Positions 16,339 through 24,146 of a stretch of 64,000 bases of DNA are shown piece after piece. A program made the position numbers and the translations under genes. Source of the stretch: Kitasatospora sp. NBC_01246 (GTDB taxonomy: Bacteria; Actinomycetota; Actinomycetes; Streptomycetales; Streptomycetaceae); assembly GCF_036226505.1 (NCBI RefSeq), contig NZ_CP108484.1:6572001-6636000 (forward strand). The letters run 5' to 3'. The notes below the pieces were generated by a model. That model made no database searches. It had not been told where the DNA came from and saw only the letters and a program-made list of their open reading frames with translations. Position 1 is the first letter of the stretch; each line of letters starts with the position of its first letter.

Positions 16339-19116
16339 GTGTTAGAAATGAGCATGGTCGAACACGCCGACCGATCGCGGATCGTATTCAGAAAGCCACT
16401 GATCGCGAGAAACCGACGGAGCGTAGCCGCTCAGGTCTTCGCTCTGGAACTCGTGGTCGTGGTGCTCCTCGTGCTCGGGGCGATCCTGGCGCAGGTCCTC
16501 GAGTCACGGCGGAGCAGCGATTCCGAGGCGAAGAACAGGTCGGTCGCGGTCGCGGAAACCTTCGCGCATTCCCCTGGTTTGCTCGCCGCGCTCAAGTCGC
16601 CCAATCCGTCAGCGATTCTCCAGCCGATCACCGAGGCAACCCGCAAGGTGTCCGGCGTCGACTTCATCGTCGTCATGAACGACCAGGGAATCCGCTACAC
16701 ACACCCGATGCCGGACCGGATCGGCCAGCGGTTCGTCGGCACCATCGGCCCCTCCCTGGCCGGCCAGATCTATACCGAGAGTGTGCACGGTCCGCTCGGC
16801 CACGAGGTCCAGGCGATCGTGCCGGTCACCGCTCCGGACGGATCGGTCGCAGGGCTGGTGTCGGCCGGGCTCAAGGTCCAGAACGTCACCGCCGCCGACA
16901 ACCGGCAACTGCCGCTGATCCTCGGCACCGGGGCAGCCGCCGTCATGGTCGCCACTGCCGGTACCGCGCTGATCGCCCGCCGGGTGAGGCGCCAGACCCG
17001 CGGCATGGACCCGGGCGAGCTGGCCCGGATGTACGAGCACCACGACGCCGTCCTGCACGCGGTCCGGGAGGGCGTGGTCATCGTCGGACACGGCGGGCAG
17101 CTGCTGCTGGCCAACGACGAGGCGCGCGAACTGCTGGGCCTGCCCGACCACGTCGAGGGTCGGCACCTGGGCGACATCGAAGGCCTCACCCCGGAGACTG
17201 CCGACTTGCTGTTGTCAGGCCGGGCGGTTACCGACGAACTGCTCCGCGTCGGGGGCCGGCTCGTCGTGGTCAACCAGCGGCCGACCGACCCGCACAGCCT
17301 CGCCATGGGGACGGTCGCGACCATCCGGGACTCCACGGAGCTGCTCGCCCTCTCCGGCAAGGCCGAGATGGCCGGCCGGCGTCTGGCCCTGCTGTACGAG
17401 GCCGGCGTCGGCATCGGGACCACGCTCGACGTCGAGCGCACCGCCGAGGAGCTGGCCCGGGTCGCGGTGCCCGGCTTCGCGGACTTCGTCACCGTGGACC
17501 TCGCGGACCCGGTGCTGCAGGGCGACGAGCCCACCGGTGGCGCCGTCAACCTGCGCCGGACCGCCGTCCACGGCATCCGCGACGACCACCCGTTCTACCC
17601 GTGCGGCCGGCTGACCGCCTTCATCCCGTCCTCCCCGATGGCCCGCGGCTTCGACAGCGGCCGCTCGCAGGTCGTCCCCGATCTGGCGGTCGCGCACGGC
17701 TGGCAGGCCCAGGACCCGGAGTGGACCGGGCACATCCTGGACTACGGCGTGCACACGCTGATCACCACCCCGTTGAAGGCCCGCGGCATCATCCTGGGCG
17801 TCGTCAACTTCTGGCGGTCGCGGAAGCCCGAGCCGTTCGACGACGACGACCGCTCATTGGCCGAGGAACTGGTCGCGCGGGCCGCCGTCAGCATCGACAA
17901 CGCCCGCCGTTACACGCGCGAGCACGCCATGGCCGTGACCCTGCAGCGCAGTTTGCTGCCGCGCGTCCTGCCCGGCCAGAGCGCGCTGGAGGTCGCCCAC
18001 CGTTACCTGCCCGCGCAGTCCGGCGTGAGCGGCGACTGGTTCGACGTGATCCCGCTGCCCGGCAGCCGGGTGGCCATGGTGGTGGGCGACGTGGTCGGCC
18101 ACGGGCTGCACGCCGCCGCCACCATGGGCCGGCTACGCACCGCCGTGCACAACTTCTCCGCCCTCGACCTGGCGCCCGACGAGTTGCTCGGCCACCTCGA
18201 CGAGCTGGTCAACCGGATTGACCAGGAGGAGGCCGACGCTGGCACCGGCACCGGCACCGGCACCGGCACCGGCACCGGCACCGGCGTCACCGGTGCCACC
18301 TGCCTGTACGCGATCTACGACCCGACTTCCCGGCTCTGCACCATCGCGACCGCTGGCCATCTGCCGCCTGCGCTGGTCGATCCCGACGGCGAGGTCGTCT
18401 TCCCGGACCTGCCGACCGGACCGCCGCTCGGCGCGGGCGGGATGCCCTACGAGACCGCCCAGGTGCGGCTGGCCGAGGGCACCCAGATCGTGCTGTACAC
18501 CGACGGCCTGATCGAGGAGCGCACCCGGGACCTCGACGTCGGCATGGACCTGCTGCGCCTGGCGCTGTCGCAGCGCGACCGGGGGCCGGAGGAGAACTGC
18601 CGGGCGGTGCTGGAAGCGCTGCTACCGGAGCACCCGCAGGACGACGTGGCACTGCTGATCGCCAGGACCGGGGTACTCGGCCCGGAGCGGGTCGTCGAGC
18701 GCGACGTGCCGTCCGATCCGGCCGCCGTTGCCGACATCCGGGAATGGAGCACGGCGACGCTGGAGGAATGGGGCCTGGGCGAGCTGTCCTTCGCCACCGA
18801 GCTCGCCCTGAGCGAGCTGGTCACCAACGCCATCCGCTACGGCTCGGAGCCGGTGCGGGTTCGACTGTTGCGCGACCGCAGCCTGATCCTGGAGGTCTCC
18901 GACGGGAGCAACACCTCTCCGCGCCTGACGTACGCGGCGAGCACCGACGAGGGCGGCCGGGGCCTGTTCCTGGTGGCCCAGCTCACCGAGCGCTGGGGTA
19001 CCCGCTACACGCCTCACGGCAAGATCATCTGGGCCGAACAGGCCTTCCCCGCCTCCGTCCATGCCGTGACCCCGCAACGCCCCGACGAGACCCAGCACGT
19101 CGCCTCCAGAGCTTGA
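16339..19116 (+). CDS. Membrane sensor PP2C phosphatase (Cache-PAS-GAF-SpoIIE-ATPase)
   Basis: The protein, up to 925 aa, combines sensing and partner-switching output. It has a membrane helix (about 29-54), an extracellular single-Cache-like domain, a second helix (about 191-213), a PAS region (about 235-330), GAF (about 345-535), and a SpoIIE/PP2C phosphatase with SGDWFDVIPL and VVGDVVGHGLHAA. A C-terminal anti-sigma-type ATPase has LALSELVTNAIRYG and GGRGLFLVAQL. Such proteins dephosphorylate anti-anti-sigma factors and can bind sigma factors. Starts at GTG 16339, ATG 16348 or ATG 16354 are possible; the first would include a rare TTA (bldA-dependent) codon at 16342. A Gly-Thr repeat lies inside the phosphatase domain. 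Confidence 0.88.
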   Translation: MLEMSMVEHADRSRIVFRKPLIARNRRSVAAQVFALELVVVVLLVLGAILAQVLESRRSSDSEAKNRSVAVAETFAHSPGLLAALKSPNPSAILQPITEATRKVSGVDFIVVMNDQGIRYTHPMPDRIGQRFVGTIGPSLAGQIYTESVHGPLGHEVQAIVPVTAPDGSVAGLVSAGLKVQNVTAADNRQLPLILGTGAAAVMVATAGTALIARRVRRQTRGMDPGELARMYEHHDAVLHAVREGVVIVGHGGQLLLANDEARELLGLPDHVEGRHLGDIEGLTPETADLLLSGRAVTDELLRVGGRLVVVNQRPTDPHSLAMGTVATIRDSTELLALSGKAEMAGRRLALLYEAGVGIGTTLDVERTAEELARVAVPGFADFVTVDLADPVLQGDEPTGGAVNLRRTAVHGIRDDHPFYPCGRLTAFIPSSPMARGFDSGRSQVVPDLAVAHGWQAQDPEWTGHILDYGVHTLITTPLKARGIILGVVNFWRSRKPEPFDDDDRSLAEELVARAAVSIDNARRYTREHAMAVTLQRSLLPRVLPGQSALEVAHRYLPAQSGVSGDWFDVIPLPGSRVAMVVGDVVGHGLHAAATMGRLRTAVHNFSALDLAPDELLGHLDELVNRIDQEEADAGTGTGTGTGTGTGTGVTGATCLYAIYDPTSRLCTIATAGHLPPALVDPDGEVVFPDLPTGPPLGAGGMPYETAQVRLAEGTQIVLYTDGLIEERTRDLDVGMDLLRLALSQRDRGPEENCRAVLEALLPEHPQDDVALLIARTGVLGPERVVERDVPSDPAAVADIREWSTATLEEWGLGELSFATELALSELVTNAIRYGSEPVRVRLLRDRSLILEVSDGSNTSPRLTYAASTDEGGRGLFLVAQLTERWGTRYTPHGKIIWAEQAFPASVHAVTPQRPDETQHVASRA
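18241..18282 (+). repeat. Hexanucleotide repeat (GGCACC)7 inside the phosphatase gene
   Basis: Seven perfect GGCACC units encode seven Gly-Thr dipeptides (residues about 635-648) between phosphatase core segments. Each unit change adds or removes two residues without shifting frame, so length may vary between strains. Confidence 0.95.
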
Positions 19117-19257
19117 CGGCGTGGCGGTCACACCCCGATGAACCGGGATCATGGCGTCGCCGGTGCGGGACCCCCGACCGCCTCCCGCGTGCGGTCACCC
19201 GCGTGGACGGTACGTCACACCGCCGCGGGTCCGGCTGCCGATCCTCGCTCCGGTTCT

Positions 19258-19276
19258 TGCTGACGAAAAGTCAGCA
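19258..19276. promoter_or_regulatory. Inverted repeat upstream of secreted protein promoter
   Basis: TGCTGAC (19258-19264) and GTCAGCA (19270-19276) form a perfect 7-bp inverted repeat around GAAAA, 16 bp upstream of the -35 box. It could be an activator site or a short terminator for the preceding gene. Confidence 0.4.
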
Positions 19277-19292
19277 CGTTCGGTGCAGTGCC

Positions 19293-19321
19293 TTGACGGT
19301 GCACGGACACCGCTCTACAAC
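19293..19321 (+). promoter_or_regulatory. Housekeeping-type promoter of the secreted protein gene
   Basis: TTGACG (19293-19298) and TACAAC (19316-19321) with a 17-bp spacer match the HrdB consensus well. Transcription would begin near 19328, giving a leader of about 80 nt. Confidence 0.65.
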
Positions 19322-19407
19322 GTAGTCAGCTCCCCGAATCCCCCACCGACGGGGAGCCACGAAAGTTCACCTTCTCGATTCCCCCTCACCGAGGAAGAGG
19401 CTTTCCC

Positions 19408-20091
19408 ATGCGCCTTCACCGTCCTGTCCCGCTCCTCGCCGCCGCCCTCGCCGCCACCGCGGCGTTCGCGCTGGGCGCCGTCCCCGCGTCGGCGGCGCCC
19501 GGCTCCGTCACCGCCACCGCGGTGCTGACCGCCGGCGGCGGCGCCGTCGCGGCGGGCGACACGCTCGCCGCGCCGCTCGCCGCGAACACCCGCGCCACCT
19601 TCTACTCGACCGCGACCAGCACGATCGGGGTCACCTGTGCCACCTCCCAGCTCGCCGCCAAGGTGCTGAGCAACCCGGCGGCCCCCGGTACGGCGACGGA
19701 GTCCCTCACCGGGCTGACCTTCGGCTCCTGCACCAGCAACGTCACCGGGGTCACCTCGGTCCGGAGCCTGACCGTCGGCAACTTCCCGCACGTCATCGCC
19801 GTCGACGACGGCCCGGGGCTGCCGATCACCCTCACCTCGGGGACCGCCGGGCCGATCCAGGCCACCGCCGTGCTCAACAGCTGGTTCGGCACCCTCACCT
19901 GCAGCTACCAGCTCAGCGGTGCGTTCACCGGCGCCGCGGACAACGCCGGCCACAGCATGGCGTTCCGCACCGAGCACTTCGCCAAGAGCGGCGGCTCCTC
20001 GCTCTGCCCGGCCGACGGCTACTTCTCGGCCACCTACGGCCCGGTCACCGACACCAGCCAGGCCGGCAGCCCGGCGGTCGTCGTCAACTGA
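19408..20091 (+). CDS. Secreted protein of unknown function (signal peptide, four cysteines)
   Basis: The 227-aa protein begins with a Sec-type signal peptide (MRLHRPVPLLAAALAATAAF, then ALGAVPASAA as likely cleavage site). The mature part is Ala/Thr/Ser-rich and likely beta-structured, with four cysteines in CATSQ, GSCTS, TCSYQ and LCPAD that could make two disulphides. There is no catalytic motif. Ribosome site GAGGAAGAGG (19391-19400) and a good promoter support expression. Similar proteins are annotated in streptomycetes only as secreted or Tat-signal proteins. It is a single-gene unit ending at a hairpin. Confidence 0.8.
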   Translation: MRLHRPVPLLAAALAATAAFALGAVPASAAPGSVTATAVLTAGGGAVAAGDTLAAPLAANTRATFYSTATSTIGVTCATSQLAAKVLSNPAAPGTATESLTGLTFGSCTSNVTGVTSVRSLTVGNFPHVIAVDDGPGLPITLTSGTAGPIQATAVLNSWFGTLTCSYQLSGAFTGAADNAGHSMAFRTEHFAKSGGSSLCPADGYFSATYGPVTDTSQAGSPAVVVN

Positions 20092-20106
20092 TCCGGCGCG
20101 AAGCGA

Positions 20107-20136
20107 GCGGCCCCGCGGGCGTGCCCGCGAGGCCGC
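20107..20136 (+). terminator. Intrinsic terminator after secreted protein gene
   Basis: 14-nt arms (20107-20120 and 20123-20136) pair with one mismatch. This forms a GC-rich hairpin starting 15 nt after the stop codon. Confidence 0.7.
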
Positions 20137-20578
20137 TGCCCTGCCGGTCGGCGTCGTGGCTGGTGGGCGGGGTGAAGCCGCCCTGACGGGAGGTCAGGGG
20201 CGTTCCCCCGACCGCTGTCCGCTGGTCGGGAGGGGATTGACACTGGCGGGTAACAACGAGCAATCTGATCAGGCCCACCGGCGTGTGCGGGGGGTCGAGT
20301 GCGGTCTGTGCCGTTGCCGGACGCGGCGTGCGCGACGGATCGTGGCGTCGCGCGCTCGGCTCACATGCGGGGGGAATGCCAGTTCCGCGTGCCCGTACAC
20401 GCTCCTGGGGTGTGCGGTGGGGGCGTGCCGGTGAGGCGCCCCCGTGGGGGAGAGACGCGGGCGGGGGCCGGCGGCTCGACGGCGGTGTGCGGACCGGTCC
20501 GGGAGGACGGGCCGCTGCGGCGCGGTGCCCCGACGGCGCACCGACCGCCCGATCCCGTCGCCCAGGAAGGACGCCCGC
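20137..20578 (+). promoter_or_regulatory. Promoter and long leader of the DHA2 efflux gene
   Basis: There is no gene here. A perfect -35 TTGACA (20237-20242) is followed after 18 bp by a weaker -10 CAATCT (20261-20266). If used, the transcript carries a leader of about 305 nt before ATG 20579. That is long for this window and could hold a control element. I could not recognise a known riboswitch in it. Confidence 0.4.
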
Positions 20579-22021
20579 ATGGCCGAATCGCCCGTCGCAC
20601 CCGTCAAGGGCCCCGCCGTCGTGGCCGGCCCGGCCGCCGGGCCGCCGCTCGGGCCGGTGCTGCTCTGCTGCCTGGGAGCCTTCGTGGCCTTCCTGGACAG
20701 CACCATCGTGAACGTGGCGTTCCCCAACATCGCCAAGACCTTCTCCGGCTCCGACCTGCCGACCCTCTCCTGGGTGCTCAACGGCTACAACGTGGTGATC
20801 GCGGCCTTCCTGATGCCGGCCGGCCGGGCCGCCGACCGGCTCGGCTGCCGCCGGTCGTTCGCGGTCGGCCTCTCGCTCTTCACCCTGGCCTCGGTGGTCT
20901 GCGGGCTCGCCGGGTCGGCGACGGTGCTGATCGCGGCGCGGCTGGTGCAGGCGGTGGGCGCGGCGATCCTGGTGCCGACCTCGCTCGCGCTGCTGATGCC
21001 GATGTTCCCGATGGCCCGGCGGCTGATCGCGATCACCATCTGGGGCGCGGCGGCGGCGCTGGCCGCCGGCATCGGCCCCGGTCTCGGCGGGCTGCTGGCC
21101 GAGCACTGGTCGTGGCGGGCGGTCTTCCTGGTGAACATCCCGATCGGGGTGGCGGCCGTCTGGGCCTCCCGCTCGCTCACCGAGCAGCGCGAGCGCGGCG
21201 GTCCGACCCCGGACGTGCTGGGCGCGGCGCTGCTCGGCGGCGCGCTCGGCCTGCTCGCCCTGGGCCTGGTCAAGGGCCCGGACTGGGAGTGGACGAGCCC
21301 CGGCACCCTCGGAGCGCTGGCCGGTGGCGCGCTGCTGGCGGTGGCGGCGGTGCTGCGCAGCGCCCGCCACCCCGCCCCGGTCATCGCGCTGGACCTGCTC
21401 CGCTCGCGCAGCGCCATCGGCGGCAACCTCGGCTCGATGCTGTTCTCGGTGACCTTCTACATGGTCATCCTCAACAACATCCTGTTCCTGACCGGACACT
21501 GGCACTGGTCGCTGATCACGGCCGGACTCGCCACCACGCCGCCGCCGATCGCCACCGCGCTGGTCGCCCGCCCGGCGAGCCGGTTCGCGGAGCGGTTCGG
21601 GGACCGCCCGGTGGTGATCGCCGGTTGCCTGATCTACGCCTGCGGCACGCTGCTGCTGCTCTGGGGCGGCGGCCGGGGGCCCGACTTCCTCACCCACTGG
21701 CTGCCCGGGGCGGTGGTGATGGGCACCGGGGCCGGACTGGTCTGGCCGGTGCTGGGCGCGGTCGCGCTGGCCGGGGTCGAACCGGCCCGGCTGGCCACCG
21801 CGAGTGCGGCGAACGCGGCCTTCCGTCAGCTCGGCGCCGTCCTCGGGACGGCCCTCGCGGTCTCCGTGGTGACCGCCTCGGCGGCCGACGCGCTCGGCGC
21901 CGCGCGTGACACCTGGTACCTGGCGATCGGGTTCGCGCTCGCCGTCGCCCTGCTCGCCGCGGTGACGATCCGCCGGATCCCGGCGGTCGACGCGCCTGCC
22001 GATCTACCGGGCCTCCGGTGA
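20579..22021 (+). CDS. MFS transporter, DHA2 (14-helix drug:H+ antiporter) family
   Basis: The 480-aa membrane protein belongs to the DHA2 drug efflux family. It has LGAFVAFLDSTIVNVAFPNIAKTF in helix 1 (motif D1), GRAADRLGCRRSF (motif A), and a motif C-like ALAAGIGPGLGGLLAEHWSWRAVFLVNIPIG. Such pumps export antibiotics, dyes or metabolites using proton flow. ATG 20579 follows AGGAAGG (20564-20570). The in-frame extension to 20444 is Arg-rich and is not used by the family. No adjacent TetR is present, but a long leader precedes the gene. The substrate may be the product of the fatty-acyl operon that follows. Confidence 0.9.
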   Translation: MAESPVAPVKGPAVVAGPAAGPPLGPVLLCCLGAFVAFLDSTIVNVAFPNIAKTFSGSDLPTLSWVLNGYNVVIAAFLMPAGRAADRLGCRRSFAVGLSLFTLASVVCGLAGSATVLIAARLVQAVGAAILVPTSLALLMPMFPMARRLIAITIWGAAAALAAGIGPGLGGLLAEHWSWRAVFLVNIPIGVAAVWASRSLTEQRERGGPTPDVLGAALLGGALGLLALGLVKGPDWEWTSPGTLGALAGGALLAVAAVLRSARHPAPVIALDLLRSRSAIGGNLGSMLFSVTFYMVILNNILFLTGHWHWSLITAGLATTPPPIATALVARPASRFAERFGDRPVVIAGCLIYACGTLLLLWGGGRGPDFLTHWLPGAVVMGTGAGLVWPVLGAVALAGVEPARLATASAANAAFRQLGAVLGTALAVSVVTASAADALGAARDTWYLAIGFALAVALLAAVTIRRIPAVDAPADLPGLR

Positions 22022-22139
22022 TTTCGGCCGAATTCCCCGACCAATACCGCGACTCGACCCCCGGTTCCGACCGGGGGTCCAGCGGTGTTTGTGCGAAGTA
22101 GATCTGACGATGGATCAACTTTCGTGTAACAGGCATCAC

Positions 22140-22169
22140 TTGGCCTGCACAATCGCCAACTTGTATGAT
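22140..22169 (+). promoter_or_regulatory. Promoter of the fatty-acyl tailoring operon; leaderless transcript predicted
   Basis: TATGAT (22164-22169) is a near-consensus -10, with a possible -35 TTGGCC (22140-22145) 18 bp before. The predicted start site falls at about 22176-22178, on or next to ATG 22178. No ribosome site precedes that ATG, so the mRNA is probably leaderless. Confidence 0.6.
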
Positions 22170-22177
22170 TCTGAGCC

Positions 22178-22477
22178 ATGGTGACGCCCGAAGTTGAGTC
22201 CTACATCCGGCAGAAATTCGGCGAGCACGCCGGCCTCGCCGACGAGGAAGTCTTCGCCGACGACGTGACGCTGGCCGATGTGATCGGCCGGAGTCCCAAA
22301 ATGACCAACAGCATTGACCTGATGGAAGCCTTCGCCCGGACCGCCAACGGTCTCCGCAAGGACTACGGCGTGCGGGTGCGGCTGCCCGCGCTGCCCCTCG
22401 ACACCGCGACCCCGGTGGTGCTGAAGGTGTTCCTGGAGGAGTTCGAGAAGCAGAAGGCGAAGGAGGCGGCCGCATGA
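22178..22477 (+). CDS. Acyl carrier protein-like with atypical NSI attachment motif
   Basis: The 99-aa acidic helical protein has the size and pattern of a phosphopantetheinyl carrier protein. Helix 1 is TPEVESYIRQKFGEH, followed by a loop with DDVTLADVIGRS. The attachment segment is N44-S45-I46-D47-L48-M49-E50 instead of the usual DSL, then AFARTANGLRKDYGV. If Ser45 carries the arm, it would tether the acyl chain for the desaturase encoded next (4-nt ATGA overlap, so coupled translation). It is longer than FabC-type ACPs, with a Lys/Glu-rich tail. Modification of Ser45 is inferred. Confidence 0.75.
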   Translation: MVTPEVESYIRQKFGEHAGLADEEVFADDVTLADVIGRSPKMTNSIDLMEAFARTANGLRKDYGVRVRLPALPLDTATPVVLKVFLEEFEKQKAKEAAA

Positions 22478-23412
22478 GCGTCATCGAGACGGAGCCGGTG
22501 ATCCGGAAGGCGGTCGTCCCCGCCGAGCCGCCGGCCATCATCACCGACCTCTGGGACGCGGTGACGGTGCGCGGGATGTCCCTCGTCGACGTGACCTGGG
22601 AGCAGCAGCGGCTGCACGAGTCGCGCCGGTGGAGCGTCGTCGAGATGCTGTCCGCCGTCGACCTGGACAGCCTCACCCCGCTCGACCGCAACCTGGTGTG
22701 GAACGCCGGCCGGGCCGAGCTGACCACCAAGCCGGGCGCCGACCGCCTGGAGCGGCAGGCCGAGGCCGAGGTGCGCCGCTGGGAGAAGACCAACCCGGCG
22801 CTCGCGGCGGTCATGGAGGCGTGCGGCACCTGGAGCCGCTACTGGAACGAGGAGGAGGCCCACCACGAGACGGTCTTCAACCGGCTGGCGGACGTCAGCG
22901 GGATGGAGCCGATCGACGACGAGACCTTCCTCGCGTTCCGCAAGGTCTTCCCGGACGACGACATGCTGCGCACCCTGGTGCTGCTCGCGATCTCCGAGAT
23001 CACCGCCGCCGTCAACTACGGCCAGTGCCAGCACGTGATCCAGGACGAGGGCCTGCGCCGGATCTTCAAGCAGGTCGCGGCCGACGAGATCCAGCACCGC
23101 AACTACTTCGTGTCGTTCGCGAAGGCCCTGGTGGACAGCGGCGAGTACCACGCCAAGGACGCCTTCGCGGTGGCCCACCTCTTCCTCCGCGAGGACGGCG
23201 AACTCCTGGGCAGCGCCCGGGACCAGAAGGAGGACCGGGGGACCCACGTCAACTGGTGGGACCACCTGGACACCGCCGAGACCGGCTACCGGCCCGAGGC
23301 GATGGAGAAGAAGGAGCAGCTGGTCTGCGGCGCTCTGAAGAAGATCACCGGGATCGAGGTGCACTCCCGGGAGGAGGTCGAGGACACCTGGATGGACCTC
23401 CTCGACAGCTGA
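22474..23412 (+). CDS. Ferritin-like diiron acyl-ACP desaturase/oxygenase
   Basis: The 312-aa soluble protein matches stearoyl-ACP desaturase-type diiron enzymes. The metal ligands are visible as NEEEAHHETVF (EExxH) and AADEIQHRNYF (DExxH) on two helices, with Glu in LLAISEITAAVNYGQ on a third. Enzymes of this fold use oxygen and two electrons to desaturate or hydroxylate ACP-bound acyl chains. It overlaps the ACP gene by 4 nt, strongly suggesting that ACP is its substrate carrier. The C-terminal region (HVNWWDHLDTAETGYRPEAM) is less like primary desaturases. Outcome (alkene, alkyne or hydroxyl) cannot be read from sequence. Confidence 0.82.
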   Translation: MSVIETEPVIRKAVVPAEPPAIITDLWDAVTVRGMSLVDVTWEQQRLHESRRWSVVEMLSAVDLDSLTPLDRNLVWNAGRAELTTKPGADRLERQAEAEVRRWEKTNPALAAVMEACGTWSRYWNEEEAHHETVFNRLADVSGMEPIDDETFLAFRKVFPDDDMLRTLVLLAISEITAAVNYGQCQHVIQDEGLRRIFKQVAADEIQHRNYFVSFAKALVDSGEYHAKDAFAVAHLFLREDGELLGSARDQKEDRGTHVNWWDHLDTAETGYRPEAMEKKEQLVCGALKKITGIEVHSREEVEDTWMDLLDS

Positions 23413-23514
23413 CGCCGGGCCCCGCGGCCCCGGCCGGCGCCCCGCGGTGAACGCGCGGGGCGCCGGCCCGGCGGCCGGGCACCCGGGGGCCCGGGCAGGA
23501 CACCCCGCCCGGGC

Positions 23515-23604
23515 GACTCCCGGTACCACGGCTCCCGGTACCACGGCTCCCGCTGCTACGGCTCCCGGTACAGCGGCTCCCGGTACACCGGCTCCCGGCT
23601 CCTC
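23515..23604 (+). repeat. 15-bp tandem repeat (6 units) between desaturase and thioesterase genes
   Basis: Six 15-bp units related to GGCTCCCGGTACCAC fill 23515-23604 in the spacer. Copies differ at several positions, so the array is not brand new. It would read as Ala-Pro-Gly-Thr repeats in one frame but lies outside any supported gene. Confidence 0.85.
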
Positions 23605-23645
23605 GGCCGGGGCCCTTCGGCACGATCGAAAACGGACGGTCCGAC

Positions 23646-24065
23646 GTGTTCTTCGGCGAATCACGCCTCATGCTCCCGGTGCGCCCCAACGACCTCGACG
23701 CGCTGGGGCACGTCAACAACGCGGTCGCGCTGGAGTACCTGGAGGCCGGGCGGTGGGACTGGCTCGGCCGGCAGGGGCTCGTGCACGGCGACCGGCTGAT
23801 CGCGGTGGTCGCCCGCACCGAGATCGACTACCTGGCGGAGATCCCGCGCGGCCGGGTCGAGGTGCGGACCGAGCTCGTCTCCCCCTCGGAGGAGGAGTGG
23901 GACGAGGAGGGCCTGACCTTCCGGGCCCGGTTCCGGCAGCGGATCCACCTTCCGGAGGCCGACCGGCCGGCGGTGGACGCGCTGGTGACGGTGGCCTTCC
24001 TGGACGCGGAGCAGCGCTGCCTGGTCTCCCTCCAGGACTTCCTGGCCGCCTCCACACCGGCCTGA
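23646..24065 (+). CDS. Hotdog-fold acyl thioesterase (4HBT/YbgC-like)
   Basis: The 139-aa protein has the hotdog thioesterase signature RPNDLDALGHVNNAVALEYLEAGRWDWL, with Asp and HVNN. Then follow ARTEIDYLAEIPRGRVEVRTELVS and RQRIHLPE strands. Family members hydrolyse acyl-CoA or acyl-ACP; relatives in other ACP/FAAL pathways (for example ScoD in isonitrile lipids) instead add nucleophiles to enoyl-ACP. GTG 23646 is used; ATG 23670 is an alternative. It lies in the ACP-desaturase-FAAL operon, so release or modification of the tethered chain is the likely role. Which reaction it performs is open. Confidence 0.83.
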   Translation: MFFGESRLMLPVRPNDLDALGHVNNAVALEYLEAGRWDWLGRQGLVHGDRLIAVVARTEIDYLAEIPRGRVEVRTELVSPSEEEWDEEGLTFRARFRQRIHLPEADRPAVDALVTVAFLDAEQRCLVSLQDFLAASTPA

Positions 24066-24109
24066 CGACCCGTCGGGACACCGCCGCTCCGGAACGCGGC
24101 GGCCGAACC

Positions 24110-24136
24110 ATGAACGAGCGGCAACTGAACGAGTAG
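24110..24136 (+). CDS. Eight-residue mini-ORF before the acyl-AMP ligase gene
   Basis: ATG 24110 starts an 8-codon reading frame (MNERQLNE) whose TAG (24134-24136) overlaps the AGGAGGGG ribosome site of the next gene. It could couple translation or be chance; there is no obvious ribosome site of its own. Confidence 0.25.
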   Translation: MNERQLNE

Positions 24137-24146
24137 GAGGGGTCCG

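Noticed and set aside
23515..23604. CRISPR-like array between desaturase and thioesterase genes
   Set aside because: Units are contiguous 15-mers without unique spacers, so it is a tandem repeat.
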